Shown: positions 43,003-53,179 of the stretch, one piece after another
How the letters are laid out: each line of letters opens with the position of its first letter
Numbering within the stretch: the first letter of the stretch is position 1
Source of the DNA: Terriglobia bacterium
Lineage (GTDB): Bacteria; Acidobacteriota; Terriglobia; Acidiferrales; UBA7541
DNA: 64,000 bases
Reading direction: 5' to 3'
Assembly: GCA_020073485.1 (NCBI GenBank)
Contig: JAIQFB010000005.1
Location: 124,001-188,000 of the forward strand
Translations under genes and position numbers: made by a program
The notes under the pieces: model-generated
Databases searched by the model: none
Seen by the model: the letters and a program-made list of their open reading frames with translations, nothing else
What the model was told of the DNA's origin: nothing

Positions 43003-46000
43003 CAAAACTACGGGACCTATTCGATCTGCCGGAACGCGTCAACCCAGGCGACTTCGTTCTAAAGCTCTCCGACGTGGTCGATCATCCTGATGCCGCGCTC
43101 AAGGACTACGTCGTCACCGATCAGCTTGCTAGATGTTTTGATGACGCCTTGTCCCTCGTCGAATCAGCCATCACTTCGCGTGAAAGCAAGGCCACTTATC
43201 TCCACGGGAGTTTCGGCGCGGGCAAGAGCCACTTCATGGCTGTGCTCTATCTCTTGCTGCAAGGCAACACAGCGGCGAGATCGCTCGAAAAGCTCGCTCC
43301 GGTAATCACTAAACATAACCGCTGGACCCAAGGGAAAAAATTCCTCCTCGTGCCCTATCACATGATTGGCGCAGAGTCGGTGGAGCAGCGACTCCTGGGT
43401 GGTTACTACGATCTGGTGAGCAAGCTTCATCCAGATCATCCGCCCGCTGGTCTCTTTCCTTCAGACGCCCTGATGGAAAACGCCCTCGCGCTGCGAGACC
43501 AAATGGGCGACCAGGCATTCTTCGAAAGTTTGAATGGCGGAGCGAGCGGAGAATGGGGAGCATTGGAAGGTAATTGGGACACGGCGAGCTTCGCCGTTGC
43601 CGCCCGAGCTGGTGGTGGTTCATCTGAACGCGGCCAATTGGTCGATGCACTTGTCCGGAGTCTTTTCCCAGCCGCCCGACAGACCGCCGGTTTTGTAAGT
43701 CTTGATGAAGGGCTGGCGGTGATTAGCCGCCATGCACAAGGTCTTGGTTACGACGGCGTGATCCTGTTTCTGGACGAACTAATCCTCTGGTTAGCGTCCC
43801 GCTCTGGCGATACCGCCTTCGTCAACCGTGAGGCGCCAAAGCTGGTGAAGTTGGTCGAGGCCGGCGCAGGGGCACGGCCGATTCCGATTGTGAGCTTTAT
43901 TGCTCGCCAACGCGATTTGCGAACCTTGATGGGGGAACACGCGTTAGGAGCGGAAGTTCGAAACTTCGAAGACGCTCTTGCCTATTTCGAGGCCCGTTTT
44001 AGTCGGATTACCCTTGAAGATCGCAATCTCGCGGCCATCGCTCAACATCGTATCCTGCGTCCAAAGAACGAAACTGCTCGGCTACAGATCAAGCAGGCAT
44101 TCGAGAAAGTGAAGCGTGAGCCGGAGTCTGTCCGAGACGTCCTCCTGACCAGCGAAAGTACGATTGAGGAATTTGAGCAACTCTATCCGTTTAGCCCGGC
44201 TCTGGTGAAGACATTAGTGGTGGTTTCCTCTGCACTTCAACGTGAGCGCACCGCGTTGAAGATCATGATGCAACTCCTGGTGGACAACCAGGACACAATG
44301 GAGCTCGGTGAACTAATGCCCGTGGGCTCCTTATTCGGCGCTATGCTCGACGGGCACGATGCGTTCAGCGCCGAGTTGCGCCATCAGTTCGACAAAGCTC
44401 GCAAATTGTGGGAACAGAAACTCCGTCTGGCACTGCTGCGCTCGGCGGGATTAACCGAAGAGCAGTTGCTGACTCTCCCCACAGACAATGCCCAGGTCCG
44501 CCGGTTCCGAACCGATGAACGAATCATCGGGACACTGGTCCTTTCCGCGCTGGCGCCGGAGGCAGAGACGCTACGTGCGCTGACTGCACGCAGATTGGCT
44601 GCCCTGAACTACGGCACGATCAAAGTGCCGATTCCGGGCGGCGAATCTCAATTGGTGGAGCAGCGTTGCCGCCAATGGGCCGCTGAAGTCGGTGAGATAA
44701 AGATCACTGGCTCCGGAGTAGACCCCGTGATGAGCTTGCAGCTCTCCGGCGTAGATACTACCGCCATTCTTGCCAATGCTCAGCATGAGGACAACACCGG
44801 GAATCGATTGCAGAAGATCCGACAGCTTCTCTTTGAAGAGATGGACATCGCCTACGAGAATACGTTCCAGATCGGCCACAAGGTCACTTGGCGCGCTACG
44901 CCACGCGAAGCCGAACTTCGTTTTGCCAACGTTTGGGAAGCCGACGACTCCACACTGCGTTCGGACGGGGACACTTGGCGCGTGGTGATTGACTTCCCGT
45001 TTGACCGGGATCACAACACACCGTTCGCTGACCTGCATCGGTTGGAGAGATTTCGAGGGGCGAACCCGCCCTCCAAGACGATTGTCTGGTTGCCGTCTTT
45101 TTTTTCCACGGGCCTGCAAACAGAGCTAGGTCGATTCGTCGTCCTGGAGTTTCTGCTCTCGAACGACGAACGGTTGCGGCAGTACAGCACACACCTGTCG
45201 CTAGCAGATCGGGCCGAGGCGAAAACCATTCTGACAAATCAGCGCGACCAGCTCCGCGAACGGTTGCGGCGTTCGCTCCGCATGGCGTACGGCGTGATGA
45301 ATCCGGAGCCGGGGATCTTGGATGAAGCCCTACGCCTGGAGAAGGATCAACAATTCCAATCCCTCGATGCCACGATCGCGATCCGGCCGCCGGCTGCGGC
45401 GGATTTGCGCTCGGCGCTAGACAACTTGATCGAGCAAGGGTTGGATGGACAGTATCCTGCGCATCCGAAATTTAGCAAGGATGAGCTGAAGCTCAACAAT
45501 AGGCTGGTGGAGGAGGCGTACGCCACGATCCGCGGAGCCCTCGAAGCGCCAGATAGTCGCGTGCAGATTGAACGTGAACTCCGCAAGAAATTGAGGCCAC
45601 TGCTCGACCCGATGGAACTCGCGCATGTCGGCGAGCAGTTTCTCGCAGTAAAGACCGCTTGGTTTGATCGCTTCGATCCGCGCGAGGCGCAGTTGCCGAA
45701 TCGTATGGCGACCGTGGGGCAGTTGCGCCAATGGATGAATGAACCGAACAGGATGGGTTTGCCGGAAATCTTGGAGAACTTGGTGATTCTTACCTATGCC
45801 TGCCAAGCGAGCCGGATGTTGACCCTGCAAGGCATTCAGGTACCAGAGTCCTTGACGAACCTGCGCGATGACGTGGTGCTGGAACGGCAGAAGCTTCCGG
45901 AACAAAAGGCCTGGGAGCAAGTCTGCGAAAGGGCGAGCCACATTTTCGGCGTCACGATTCCTGCTCTGCCAACCTTAGCGAATCTGCAGAAGCTGAACGA

Positions 46001-46664
46001 TCAAGTGTCTGAGCTGAACAAGCAACTCGGGCCGGATGTCGCGAACTACGTAGGCAAACTGCGCAGTATGCTGCCAATCCTGGTGGGTGATTTTACCGAC
46101 GTCCAACGCTACAAGACGGCGGTCCTCACGAGCACGCTGTGCCAAGCAATACAGCGGGCAAAGAAGCCCTCGGAAGTCTTTGAGGCGATTCAAACCGCCC
46201 AGGTGACTACTCCGTCCGCTATGGGCGAAGTGTTCAAGCAAGCAGCGAGGGTTCATCGGGCTCTCGATCAGGTTCGTCTGGATGTCTTCGAAAGTCTTGG
46301 ACAGGTGCAGGACGAGCCTCGCGCGGGGGTGGCCAAGATGCTACGCCAGGAGATCCAAGATGCGCTGCGGGCAGAAGAGCACGCCACTGCACTCGACAGC
46401 GTGGTGGGGCGATGGCTCGATGACTCTATGAAGTTGCTGCTGGAGGCCCCGCGTGACATAACTCCATTCACCGCGCCTAGACCTGCAGTCAGCGACATTT
46501 CTTTGCCGCCAGCATCGGCATTGCCGGGCACGACAGTCACGGAAGGGAAACGCACGATCAAGGGAGCCAGCGCTTGGAAGTCTTTCCGAGAGGAGATCGA
46601 GCGCGAGCTAACCGAAGATGCAGAACTTGAGATTAATTGGCGAATAGTGAAAAAACTGCAATGA
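42999..46664 (+). CDS. pglY: BREX type 2 P-loop ATPase PglY
   Basis: From the ATG that overlaps the pglX stop, the protein is 1221 residues. It opens MTKLRDLFDLPERVNPGDFV and has a Walker A at about residues 69-77 (HGSFGAGKSHFMAVLYLLL) and a Walker B-like strand GVILFLDELILWLASRSG. The very large single-ATPase layout with extended helical C-terminus matches PglY/BrxC proteins, which are core BREX components that associate with PglZ. An in-frame ATG 93 bases upstream lies inside pglX and is rejected. A run of eight T at 45098-45105 (within PSFFST) is another possible slippage point. The gene overlaps pglZ by 4 bases. Confidence 0.88.
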   Translation: MTKLRDLFDLPERVNPGDFVLKLSDVVDHPDAALKDYVVTDQLARCFDDALSLVESAITSRESKATYLHGSFGAGKSHFMAVLYLLLQGNTAARSLEKLAPVITKHNRWTQGKKFLLVPYHMIGAESVEQRLLGGYYDLVSKLHPDHPPAGLFPSDALMENALALRDQMGDQAFFESLNGGASGEWGALEGNWDTASFAVAARAGGGSSERGQLVDALVRSLFPAARQTAGFVSLDEGLAVISRHAQGLGYDGVILFLDELILWLASRSGDTAFVNREAPKLVKLVEAGAGARPIPIVSFIARQRDLRTLMGEHALGAEVRNFEDALAYFEARFSRITLEDRNLAAIAQHRILRPKNETARLQIKQAFEKVKREPESVRDVLLTSESTIEEFEQLYPFSPALVKTLVVVSSALQRERTALKIMMQLLVDNQDTMELGELMPVGSLFGAMLDGHDAFSAELRHQFDKARKLWEQKLRLALLRSAGLTEEQLLTLPTDNAQVRRFRTDERIIGTLVLSALAPEAETLRALTARRLAALNYGTIKVPIPGGESQLVEQRCRQWAAEVGEIKITGSGVDPVMSLQLSGVDTTAILANAQHEDNTGNRLQKIRQLLFEEMDIAYENTFQIGHKVTWRATPREAELRFANVWEADDSTLRSDGDTWRVVIDFPFDRDHNTPFADLHRLERFRGANPPSKTIVWLPSFFSTGLQTELGRFVVLEFLLSNDERLRQYSTHLSLADRAEAKTILTNQRDQLRERLRRSLRMAYGVMNPEPGILDEALRLEKDQQFQSLDATIAIRPPAAADLRSALDNLIEQGLDGQYPAHPKFSKDELKLNNRLVEEAYATIRGALEAPDSRVQIERELRKKLRPLLDPMELAHVGEQFLAVKTAWFDRFDPREAQLPNRMATVGQLRQWMNEPNRMGLPEILENLVILTYACQASRMLTLQGIQVPESLTNLRDDVVLERQKLPEQKAWEQVCERASHIFGVTIPALPTLANLQKLNDQVSELNKQLGPDVANYVGKLRSMLPILVGDFTDVQRYKTAVLTSTLCQAIQRAKKPSEVFEAIQTAQVTTPSAMGEVFKQAARVHRALDQVRLDVFESLGQVQDEPRAGVAKMLRQEIQDALRAEEHATALDSVVGRWLDDSMKLLLEAPRDITPFTAPRPAVSDISLPPASALPGTTVTEGKRTIKGASAWKSFREEIERELTEDAELEINWRIVKKLQ

Positions 46665-49294
46665 AAGAGTCGGTTCTCTTATCGCAGATTGAGAGCATTA
46701 GATCCAAGCGGGAGCCTGGTCAGGCCATCGGTGTGCATAGTCAAAGTCGATGGCAGGGTCGCGACAAGATCCTTGTTGCTCAGGAAACCTGGCGAGTGGC
46801 TCAATGCGATTCCGTGTTGGAACTGCGGCAGCGACTCTCCGAGCAAATCGATACTCCACTGGTGCTCATTACTCCACTCCCGACCACAGAAATCGGGGAC
46901 GATGTGCGCGCGCGCCTGTTCAAGCAGCAACTTCTTCCGGTGGACTCGTGGAACTCTCTTGCTGACAGATTTAGGGCGCGTCAGGTAGACCCGGCTCTCC
47001 GGCAATCAACGGCGCTAGCGGATGCAGCCCTTGATGCGCTGGGCAATTCGGAGGCGCCCGTTGTGCCGAGCGGTGTGCTGACTGCCGAAGCCGTTTGGCA
47101 AGTCGTACTCCAGCATCGGTTGGGGCTATCACCCGCGAGACCCGATTTGCTCGATTTCCTTCCTTGGGTCAGCTCCGAAGGCGCCTCCATAAAGTGGCAG
47201 TCTCTCGGTTCGACCCTCCAGAGCCAGCTTGCTGCGTGGCTGTCGCTCACCCTTGGTGACCTGGGACCGATCCTGATTCGGTCGCTGTCGAATGGTCACG
47301 GTCCGGATGCGATTGCGGTCGGATTGGCGCTCGGCGCTTTGGCGAACGATCGAAATGATTCCAAGGCGATGGGTCGGCTGGAGCGGTTCACCGGAAATCA
47401 GCCTTTGAACTCGGCCTTGACGCAACGTTGGAATGAAGCGGCGGAAAGATGGGCGGCGCGTCAATCTGGACTGAACAAAATGGACTCGGTCAGACGCGAG
47501 CTCGGGCGTGCTGATCAGATTCTGGAAAGCCTGGGGGCAGCGGAGTCCGCAATTGAAAGCCGTTGGTCACCTCTTGGGTTCCAACAAAGATTGTCGTCAT
47601 TTGCTGAGCAACTCGCGGATGGCGACCCCGCAAAGTGCCTGTTGGCCTATTCTCTTGTTTCTTCGCACGAGGGCTCACGTTACTTGGAAGAGCTGCGCGG
47701 TCGGCGCGAGCGCGCCGAGATGGCGATGCGCTTAAACCGCTGGCTAGAACAGTCAGCTTCTTTGCCCACGACTCTCGACAAAGCCATTTTGGGCTATGAG
47801 CAGGAGGGTTCCTGGGCGGATTGGGCCCGCCATCAGCTTCTTGCCGGAGACGAACCGGAAGGCGTCAGCCGTTCATATCGCAAATTATTCGACAAGGTCA
47901 CGGCGAGGCGCGAAGGCGAGAATCGACGATTCGCTGAACTCCTTGCCGCAGCCACTTTGGCGAATCAGACTCCCCCCAACGTGCTGCTGATCGAGGACGT
48001 TTTGTCGAAGGTCGTTGCGCCCTTAGCCAAGCCTAGAGAGGCGGGTGTCTTGTTTATTGTCATGGACGGGATGAGTTTGCCAATCTGGCGCGAGCTTTCA
48101 TTCGATTTGAGCCGACACGGCTGGCTGGAGTGGGTGCCTGCAGAGGGCCCCCCATTTCACAGCGTACTTACCGTTCTTCCTTCAGCCACTAACTATTCCC
48201 GCGCGAGCCTGCTTTGTGGAGCGCTGATCACTGGCGCCCAGAATGTGGAGAAGCGTGGATTTCAGGATCACGCCGATCTGCGCGCTGCCAGCAAGTCCAT
48301 CACGCCACCGATTCTCTTTCATAAAGATGAGATCGGCGCGAGTGGAAACGACTTGGCTGAGTCCGTGAGGCTAGAGGTTCGCAACCCAAATCGAAAGATT
48401 GTTGGTGTGATTGTAAACGTCGTTGATGACTCGTTGGAGGGTCCGGAGCAACTCTCGATCCAATGGAGCTTAAGGAGTATCTCCGTTCTTCAGGCGTTGT
48501 TGAGCGAAGCTCGGGATGCCGGTCGCGTCGTCATCCTCACGAGCGATCACGGCCACGTCCTTGACCACGGATCCAAGCTGAGCCGTAAAACGGAGAGCGC
48601 AGATCGCTGGCGAACCCCAAGTGCGGAGACAATCGTCGCGATAGATGAGCTGTTGGTGAGGGGCTCCCGCGTCTTGGTAGAAAAGGGTCAGATCATCTGC
48701 CCGACGTCGGAAACAGTTCGCTATACCGCAAATCGACGGCTCGGCTACCATGGCGGACTAACGGCACAAGAGTGCGTCACGCCAATCGCGATCCTTGCGC
48801 CGGACTTGATTGATATTGAAGGCTGGGAGGCACAGCCGGTGAGTCCGCCGGAATGGTGGTTTGAGGGCGAAACCGCACCGGTAATGGAACGACCGAAACC
48901 ACGAAGGACACAAACTCCGAAGACGGAGCAGCCAAGTAAGCCAACGCTGCCACTATTCGAAACGCGGGCCGATCAGACCAACTGGGTTGATGCGTTGCTC
49001 GCCTCCGAGGTCTTCGCGGAGCAAATGGAGACCTTCGCCGGCCGCCTGAAGCGGGAACATGTCGAGCAATACCTGCGAGTGCTTGCAGATCGAAACCTGG
49101 TGATACTCAAGAGTGCCTTCGCGCAGCGTATTGGAGTGTCCGCCCTGCGTGTAGATGGTGTGATTGCGTCGTTGCAGAGAGTCCTCAACGTCGAGAGCTA
49201 TGCGGTCCTGTCCGTAGACTCCTCGCAGACGATTCGGTTGAACCTTCAGCTACTTCGAGAGCAATTCAGGCTGGAGGACAACAATGGTCGTTAG
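46661..49294 (+). CDS. pglZ: BREX alkaline-phosphatase-like protein PglZ
   Basis: The chosen ATG overlaps the pglY stop and gives 877 residues. The alkaline phosphatase superfamily core is visible: LFIVMDGMSLPIWREL with the metal-binding Asp near 467, LPSATNYSRASLLCG with the nucleophile-loop residues, and ILTSDHGHVLDHG near 627 with Asp-His. A later LGYHGGLTAQECVTPI supplies the C-terminal His motif of PglZ proteins. PglZ defines all BREX types. In the Streptomyces Pgl system it antagonises the toxicity of PglX. The stop lies 11 bases inside brxD. Confidence 0.92.
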   Translation: MKESVLLSQIESIRSKREPGQAIGVHSQSRWQGRDKILVAQETWRVAQCDSVLELRQRLSEQIDTPLVLITPLPTTEIGDDVRARLFKQQLLPVDSWNSLADRFRARQVDPALRQSTALADAALDALGNSEAPVVPSGVLTAEAVWQVVLQHRLGLSPARPDLLDFLPWVSSEGASIKWQSLGSTLQSQLAAWLSLTLGDLGPILIRSLSNGHGPDAIAVGLALGALANDRNDSKAMGRLERFTGNQPLNSALTQRWNEAAERWAARQSGLNKMDSVRRELGRADQILESLGAAESAIESRWSPLGFQQRLSSFAEQLADGDPAKCLLAYSLVSSHEGSRYLEELRGRRERAEMAMRLNRWLEQSASLPTTLDKAILGYEQEGSWADWARHQLLAGDEPEGVSRSYRKLFDKVTARREGENRRFAELLAAATLANQTPPNVLLIEDVLSKVVAPLAKPREAGVLFIVMDGMSLPIWRELSFDLSRHGWLEWVPAEGPPFHSVLTVLPSATNYSRASLLCGALITGAQNVEKRGFQDHADLRAASKSITPPILFHKDEIGASGNDLAESVRLEVRNPNRKIVGVIVNVVDDSLEGPEQLSIQWSLRSISVLQALLSEARDAGRVVILTSDHGHVLDHGSKLSRKTESADRWRTPSAETIVAIDELLVRGSRVLVEKGQIICPTSETVRYTANRRLGYHGGLTAQECVTPIAILAPDLIDIEGWEAQPVSPPEWWFEGETAPVMERPKPRRTQTPKTEQPSKPTLPLFETRADQTNWVDALLASEVFAEQMETFAGRLKREHVEQYLRVLADRNLVILKSAFAQRIGVSALRVDGVIASLQRVLNVESYAVLSVDSSQTIRLNLQLLREQFRLEDNNGR

Positions 49295-50594
49295 CCGTCA
49301 ACGAAGGCGCGAAACGATTGACGCTCTTCGAGCGGGCACGGTGCCACGCCGTGGCCTCGATCTGCTCGCGGTTGGCATGGAGCGCTTTGCTACTGCAGTT
49401 GACAGCGAACTCGATTCCGTTCGTGCGGGTTCCGGTGTTTTGAAGGCGGTTCGCGGTGAATACGGTAGTGGCAAGACTTTCTTCGCCCGCTGGCTGCAAG
49501 AGCGTGCCAAGCGCGCCGGGTTCGCCGTCGCTGAAGTGCAGATTAGCGAAACCGAAACGCCGCTGCACCGGCTGGAAACCGTCTACCGCCGGTTGATGGA
49601 GCGGCTCTCCACGGCAGATCAGGAGCAGGGAGCTTTTCGCTCGATTGTAGATGCCTGGTTCTTCTCATTGGAAGAAGATCTCTTGCAGGAGAATGGCAGC
49701 CAACAACTCGAAGAATCTGCGCTCTTGGAACAGACCAACAAGCTTATGGAGAAGCGTTTGATGTCCATCACAAAGATGGCGCCCACATTCGCCGCGACGC
49801 TTAGGGCCTATCGATCAGCATTGGCAGAGGGAAACGTGGCTGAAGCCGAAGCTCTCTTGGCCTGGCTGGCCGGACAGCCAAATGTCTCAGCGGCAGCGAA
49901 GCGACGGGCCGGCATCAAAGGCGACGTGGATCATTTCGGCGCACTTAGTTTTCTACAGGGACTTCTTGTTATGCTCCGGGACGCTGGGTACGCTGGCCTG
50001 CTCGTTGTCTTGGATGAAGTCGAAACGTTGCAGCGTGTTCGTGGCGACATCCGCGAGAAGAGCTTGAATGCGCTGCGGCAACTGATCGACGAGGTGTATG
50101 GCGGCCGCTTTCAGGGGCTGTACTTGTTGGTGACTGGCACCCCAGCATTCTTCGACGGCCCACAGGGCGTCCAGCGCCTCCCGCCGCTCGCCCAACGCCT
50201 TCATGTAGAGTTCGGACCCGAAGATCGTTTCGACAACCCACGGGCGGTGCAGGTTCGCCTACGAAACTTCGATATCAATGGATTGATTGAAGTTGGCCGC
50301 AAGGTTCGCGATCTGTTTGCGGAAGGCTCCCTATGCGAAGAGAGAATTCGTTCTCTCGCAGATGACGCCTATCTGGAAACTCTCGCTCAAGCGATGGTCG
50401 GAGCGTTAGGCGGCAAGGTTGGGCTCGCGCCGCGGCTCTATCTGAAGAAATTGGTGGGGGACGTTTTGGACCGAATCGAGCAATTCCCCGATTTCGATCC
50501 GCGCGAGCATTACGGCCTCACCTTGGCCGGCGCCGAACTTAGCTTGGAGGAGCGGGCCGCTTCGAGTGCCGATGATATTGAGCTGAAGCTGTAA
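49284..50594 (+). CDS. brxD: BREX type 2 ATPase BrxD
   Basis: This 436-residue AAA/ORC-like ATPase opens with SRQRRRETIDALRAGTVPRRG, a typical BrxD beginning. Walker A is RGEYGSGKTFFARWLQERA near residues 55-67 and Walker B is GLLVVLDEVETLQRVRGD. LLVTGTPAFFDGPQG and LAQRLHVEFGP follow as sensor-type segments. BrxD is specific to type 2 BREX. The start overlaps pglZ by 11 bases and the stop forms TAATG with the helicase start, so expression is coupled to the operon. Confidence 0.87.
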   Translation: MVVSRQRRRETIDALRAGTVPRRGLDLLAVGMERFATAVDSELDSVRAGSGVLKAVRGEYGSGKTFFARWLQERAKRAGFAVAEVQISETETPLHRLETVYRRLMERLSTADQEQGAFRSIVDAWFFSLEEDLLQENGSQQLEESALLEQTNKLMEKRLMSITKMAPTFAATLRAYRSALAEGNVAEAEALLAWLAGQPNVSAAAKRRAGIKGDVDHFGALSFLQGLLVMLRDAGYAGLLVVLDEVETLQRVRGDIREKSLNALRQLIDEVYGGRFQGLYLLVTGTPAFFDGPQGVQRLPPLAQRLHVEFGPEDRFDNPRAVQVRLRNFDINGLIEVGRKVRDLFAEGSLCEERIRSLADDAYLETLAQAMVGALGGKVGLAPRLYLKKLVGDVLDRIEQFPDFDPREHYGLTLAGAELSLEERAASSADDIELKL

Positions 50595-52699
50595 TGGGTT
50601 TCGACCGCCTACATCCGAGTATCCAACACCACGTCGTAAATAGCATGGGCTGGCGCGATTTGCGTCCGCTTCAGCAAGAGGCCGTCGATCCGATTCTCGA
50701 TGGCAAGAATTGCCTACTGATCGCCCCCACCGCGGGGGGAAAGACCGAAGCTGCAGTTCTCCCAATTCTTTCTCGGATGCTCAGCGAGTCGTGGCAAGGT
50801 CTCAGCGTCCTCTATGTTTGCCCGATTCGTGCTCTGCTGAACAACTTGGAAGAACGGCTGTCGTTCTATTGTTCCTTGGTTGGCCGCCGCTGCGGCCTGT
50901 GGCATGGGGACGTCGGGCAAGCGGCGCGCTCCGCCATCCTTCGCGAGCCACCGGATATTCTGCTCACAACGCCCGAGAGTCTCGAAGCGATTCTGATCTC
51001 GCGCCGAACCGATCGGGCGTACGTCTTCGGCTCACTGCGGGCAGTGGTCATCGACGAGGTCCACGCCTTCGCAGGTGATGACCGAGGCTGGCATCTACTA
51101 GGGGTTCTGGAGCGCATCGCGAAGCTCGCGGGCCGCCAGTCGCAAAGGATCGGTTTGTCTGCCACTATCGGTAACCCCGATGAGGTCCTCGCATGGATGA
51201 CAAGAGAAGCGTCAATAAATTCTCTTGTCATATCGCCTGCTGCCGGTGCCTCTGCCGAAGCTGATGTCCAACTCGACTACGTGCGGAGCATCGAGAACGC
51301 CGCCCGTGTTGTGGCGCAACTCCACAGGGGTGAAAAGCGCCTGGTCTTTTGCGACAGCCGCGCTCAAGCAGAGCGTCTGGCCTCTCTCCTGCGAGCATCG
51401 GGCACAAGCACATTTGTCAGCCACAGTTCTTTGAGCGTGGATGACCGACGTCAAGCCGAGCGCGCCTTTCGCGAGTCGCGGGATTGCGTCATCGTCGCCA
51501 CCAGCACCTTAGAGCTTGGCATCGACGTTGGTGATCTGGACCGCGTTCTGCAACTCGAAGCCCCTACGACCGTATCCTCCTTTCTCCAAAGACTCGGCCG
51601 AACGGGGCGGCGAACCGGGACCCGTAGGAACTGCTTGCTCCTGGCAACTAACCAGGATTCTCTGATTCGGGCTGCAGCCCTTCTACGGCTCTGGAAGATG
51701 AGCTACGTCGAACCTATTCAACCCACTTTGGCGCCATATCCAGTGGTGGCTCAGCAAATCATGGCTCTGATACGGCAAGAGGGCGGATGCTCGCGACGGT
51801 TCGACGATAACTCAATCCGACGGGCCATCGGTCAGGATGGCGCGATCACGGAGCAGCTTTTGGTACACATGCTGGGGACTGGGATCCTATTTGAGGATTC
51901 CGGAATCGTCGGTTTGGGACCTGCCGGGGAACGATTATTCGGTGCGAAGAACTTCATGGCACTAATGTCGGTATTCGATACTCCTTCACTATTTCAAGTG
52001 ATTTGCGGTCAGGAAGAACTAGGCTGGGTTCATCCTCTGTCCTTCCTGGGATTCGGACAGCGGCCTGTTCTGATCTCACTGGGAGGGCGAGCTTGGGAAG
52101 TCTTCCGACTGGATAAGGATCGGTCCCAGGCTCATGTGCGCCCGACGGAAACACCGGGCCGCTCACGATGGTTGGGCGAGAGCAGGACCTTGAGCTATCG
52201 GTTGTGCCAAGAGGTTCGTGATCTTCTCGTTGGAGAGAGAATTGAAGCTGCCTGGTCCAAACGGGCGGTCACGGAGATCCTATCGGCGCGGTCCGAAAAT
52301 AGAGTCGCGAGATCTGCCGGCAGCGTCGTCGAAACCGATGCTGGGAGTAACCGGACAAGATGGTGGACGTTCGGTGGACTCAAGGCGAACGCTTCACTTG
52401 CCGCTGTTCTGCGAACGAGAGATGGAACCGTTCCCCACTTCGATAACTACTTCGTCGAGATCCTCGGTGCCACGGGACCTGTCGAGACTGAAGAGCTGTT
52501 CGATGCGGCTCGCGTGAGAGATAGGTGGGGCGAGTGCATAGGCACCGATCCGCCCGGGAAGATCAAATTCTGGGAGTGTCTCCCAGATGGGCTTCGAGCG
52601 CAATTCATCCGATCCCGATTTGCTGACATCGGATCTGCGAAAAAGCTTCTTTCGGAATCGAAAGTATATCTTGATCGGCTCGACCATTCTTTGCATTGA
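50594..52699 (+). CDS. brxHI: BREX type 2 helicase BrxHI
   Basis: This 701-residue superfamily 2 DExH helicase is related to Lhr. Motifs in order are LRPLQQEAVDPIL (Q-like), LIAPTAGGKTEAAVLP (I), LLTTPESLEAIL (Ib), VVIDEVHAFAGDDRG (II), IGLSATIGNPDEVL (III), VIVATSTLELGIDVGDLD (V) and FLQRLGRTGRRTGTRR (VI). The helicase core takes up the first 370 residues and a winged-helix/C-terminal part follows. It completes the canonical pglW-X-Y-Z-brxD-brxHI order with no gap. No terminator hairpin was noticed in the 144 bases before the convergent small ORFs. Confidence 0.88.
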   Translation: MGFDRLHPSIQHHVVNSMGWRDLRPLQQEAVDPILDGKNCLLIAPTAGGKTEAAVLPILSRMLSESWQGLSVLYVCPIRALLNNLEERLSFYCSLVGRRCGLWHGDVGQAARSAILREPPDILLTTPESLEAILISRRTDRAYVFGSLRAVVIDEVHAFAGDDRGWHLLGVLERIAKLAGRQSQRIGLSATIGNPDEVLAWMTREASINSLVISPAAGASAEADVQLDYVRSIENAARVVAQLHRGEKRLVFCDSRAQAERLASLLRASGTSTFVSHSSLSVDDRRQAERAFRESRDCVIVATSTLELGIDVGDLDRVLQLEAPTTVSSFLQRLGRTGRRTGTRRNCLLLATNQDSLIRAAALLRLWKMSYVEPIQPTLAPYPVVAQQIMALIRQEGGCSRRFDDNSIRRAIGQDGAITEQLLVHMLGTGILFEDSGIVGLGPAGERLFGAKNFMALMSVFDTPSLFQVICGQEELGWVHPLSFLGFGQRPVLISLGGRAWEVFRLDKDRSQAHVRPTETPGRSRWLGESRTLSYRLCQEVRDLLVGERIEAAWSKRAVTEILSARSENRVARSAGSVVETDAGSNRTRWWTFGGLKANASLAAVLRTRDGTVPHFDNYFVEILGATGPVETEELFDAARVRDRWGECIGTDPPGKIKFWECLPDGLRAQFIRSRFADIGSAKKLLSESKVYLDRLDHSLH

Positions 52700-52843
52700 T
52701 GGAACAAGGATACAGCTGCGGAAGAGATGGCGAATAGCAGACCTAATCTCGGTTGAAGTGTAGAGAACACGAGCTGGGGACGTCATTTGCAACCTATGTT
52801 CGTTTAAGTCCTGTCAGTAATGCAAGCCCTCCGATATCCGCAC

Positions 52844-53005
52844 TCACGGTTTCCTCTTTTCCTGGGCGGCTTTCCGTGCCGCCTTAATCTTCGGAGCGTA
52901 CTCCGCTCGAACCGATTTGATAGCCGCGATGACTTCCTCGAAAGAAGGCATCTTACCAGCGGCTATCAATCTTTCCGCTTCCGCATTCAGATCAGACGGC
53001 TTCAT
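52844..53005 (-). CDS. Very small ORF (53 aa), third of coupled trio
   Basis: Translated directly from the minus strand: 53 residues opening MKPSDLNAEAERLIAAGK, then MPSFEEVIAAIKSVRAEYA and a Lys/Arg-rich tail. The composition is that of a real helical protein. The ATG overlaps the stop of the 58-codon ORF as ATGA. The amphipathic helix plus basic tail could bind DNA or a partner protein, but no family is recognised. Convergent with brxHI. Confidence 0.55.
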   Translation of the reverse strand: MKPSDLNAEAERLIAAGKMPSFEEVIAAIKSVRAEYAPKIKAARKAAQEKRKP

Positions 53006-53178
53006 TGCCGCACCGCCTCGATGTTCGCAGGTCGATTTTCTCGATCCGTCTCCTCGCTGTTTCCCATCAAAACCCAGCCGAGATCACCGTACATCCGAAT
53101 TTCTTCCGGTGAGAACACCCGCCCATTGGCTGGCTGGACGAATTGTTTACTGCCGTCTTGCTTGATTAGGATTGCCAT
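53002..53178 (-). CDS. Very small ORF (58 aa), second of coupled trio
   Basis: Translated directly from the minus strand: 58 residues with ILIKQDGSKQFVQPANGRVF, then SPEEIRMYGDLGWVLMGN, ending in a charged tail. The first part looks like two short beta strands. It starts 1 base after the TGA of the 92-residue gene and its stop overlaps the next ATG, so the three ORFs appear to be one transcript. It resembles the small accessory proteins common in phages and satellites. No function is assigned. Confidence 0.55.
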   Translation of the reverse strand: MAILIKQDGSKQFVQPANGRVFSPEEIRMYGDLGWVLMGNSEETDRENRPANIEAVRQ

Positions 53179-53179
53179 T

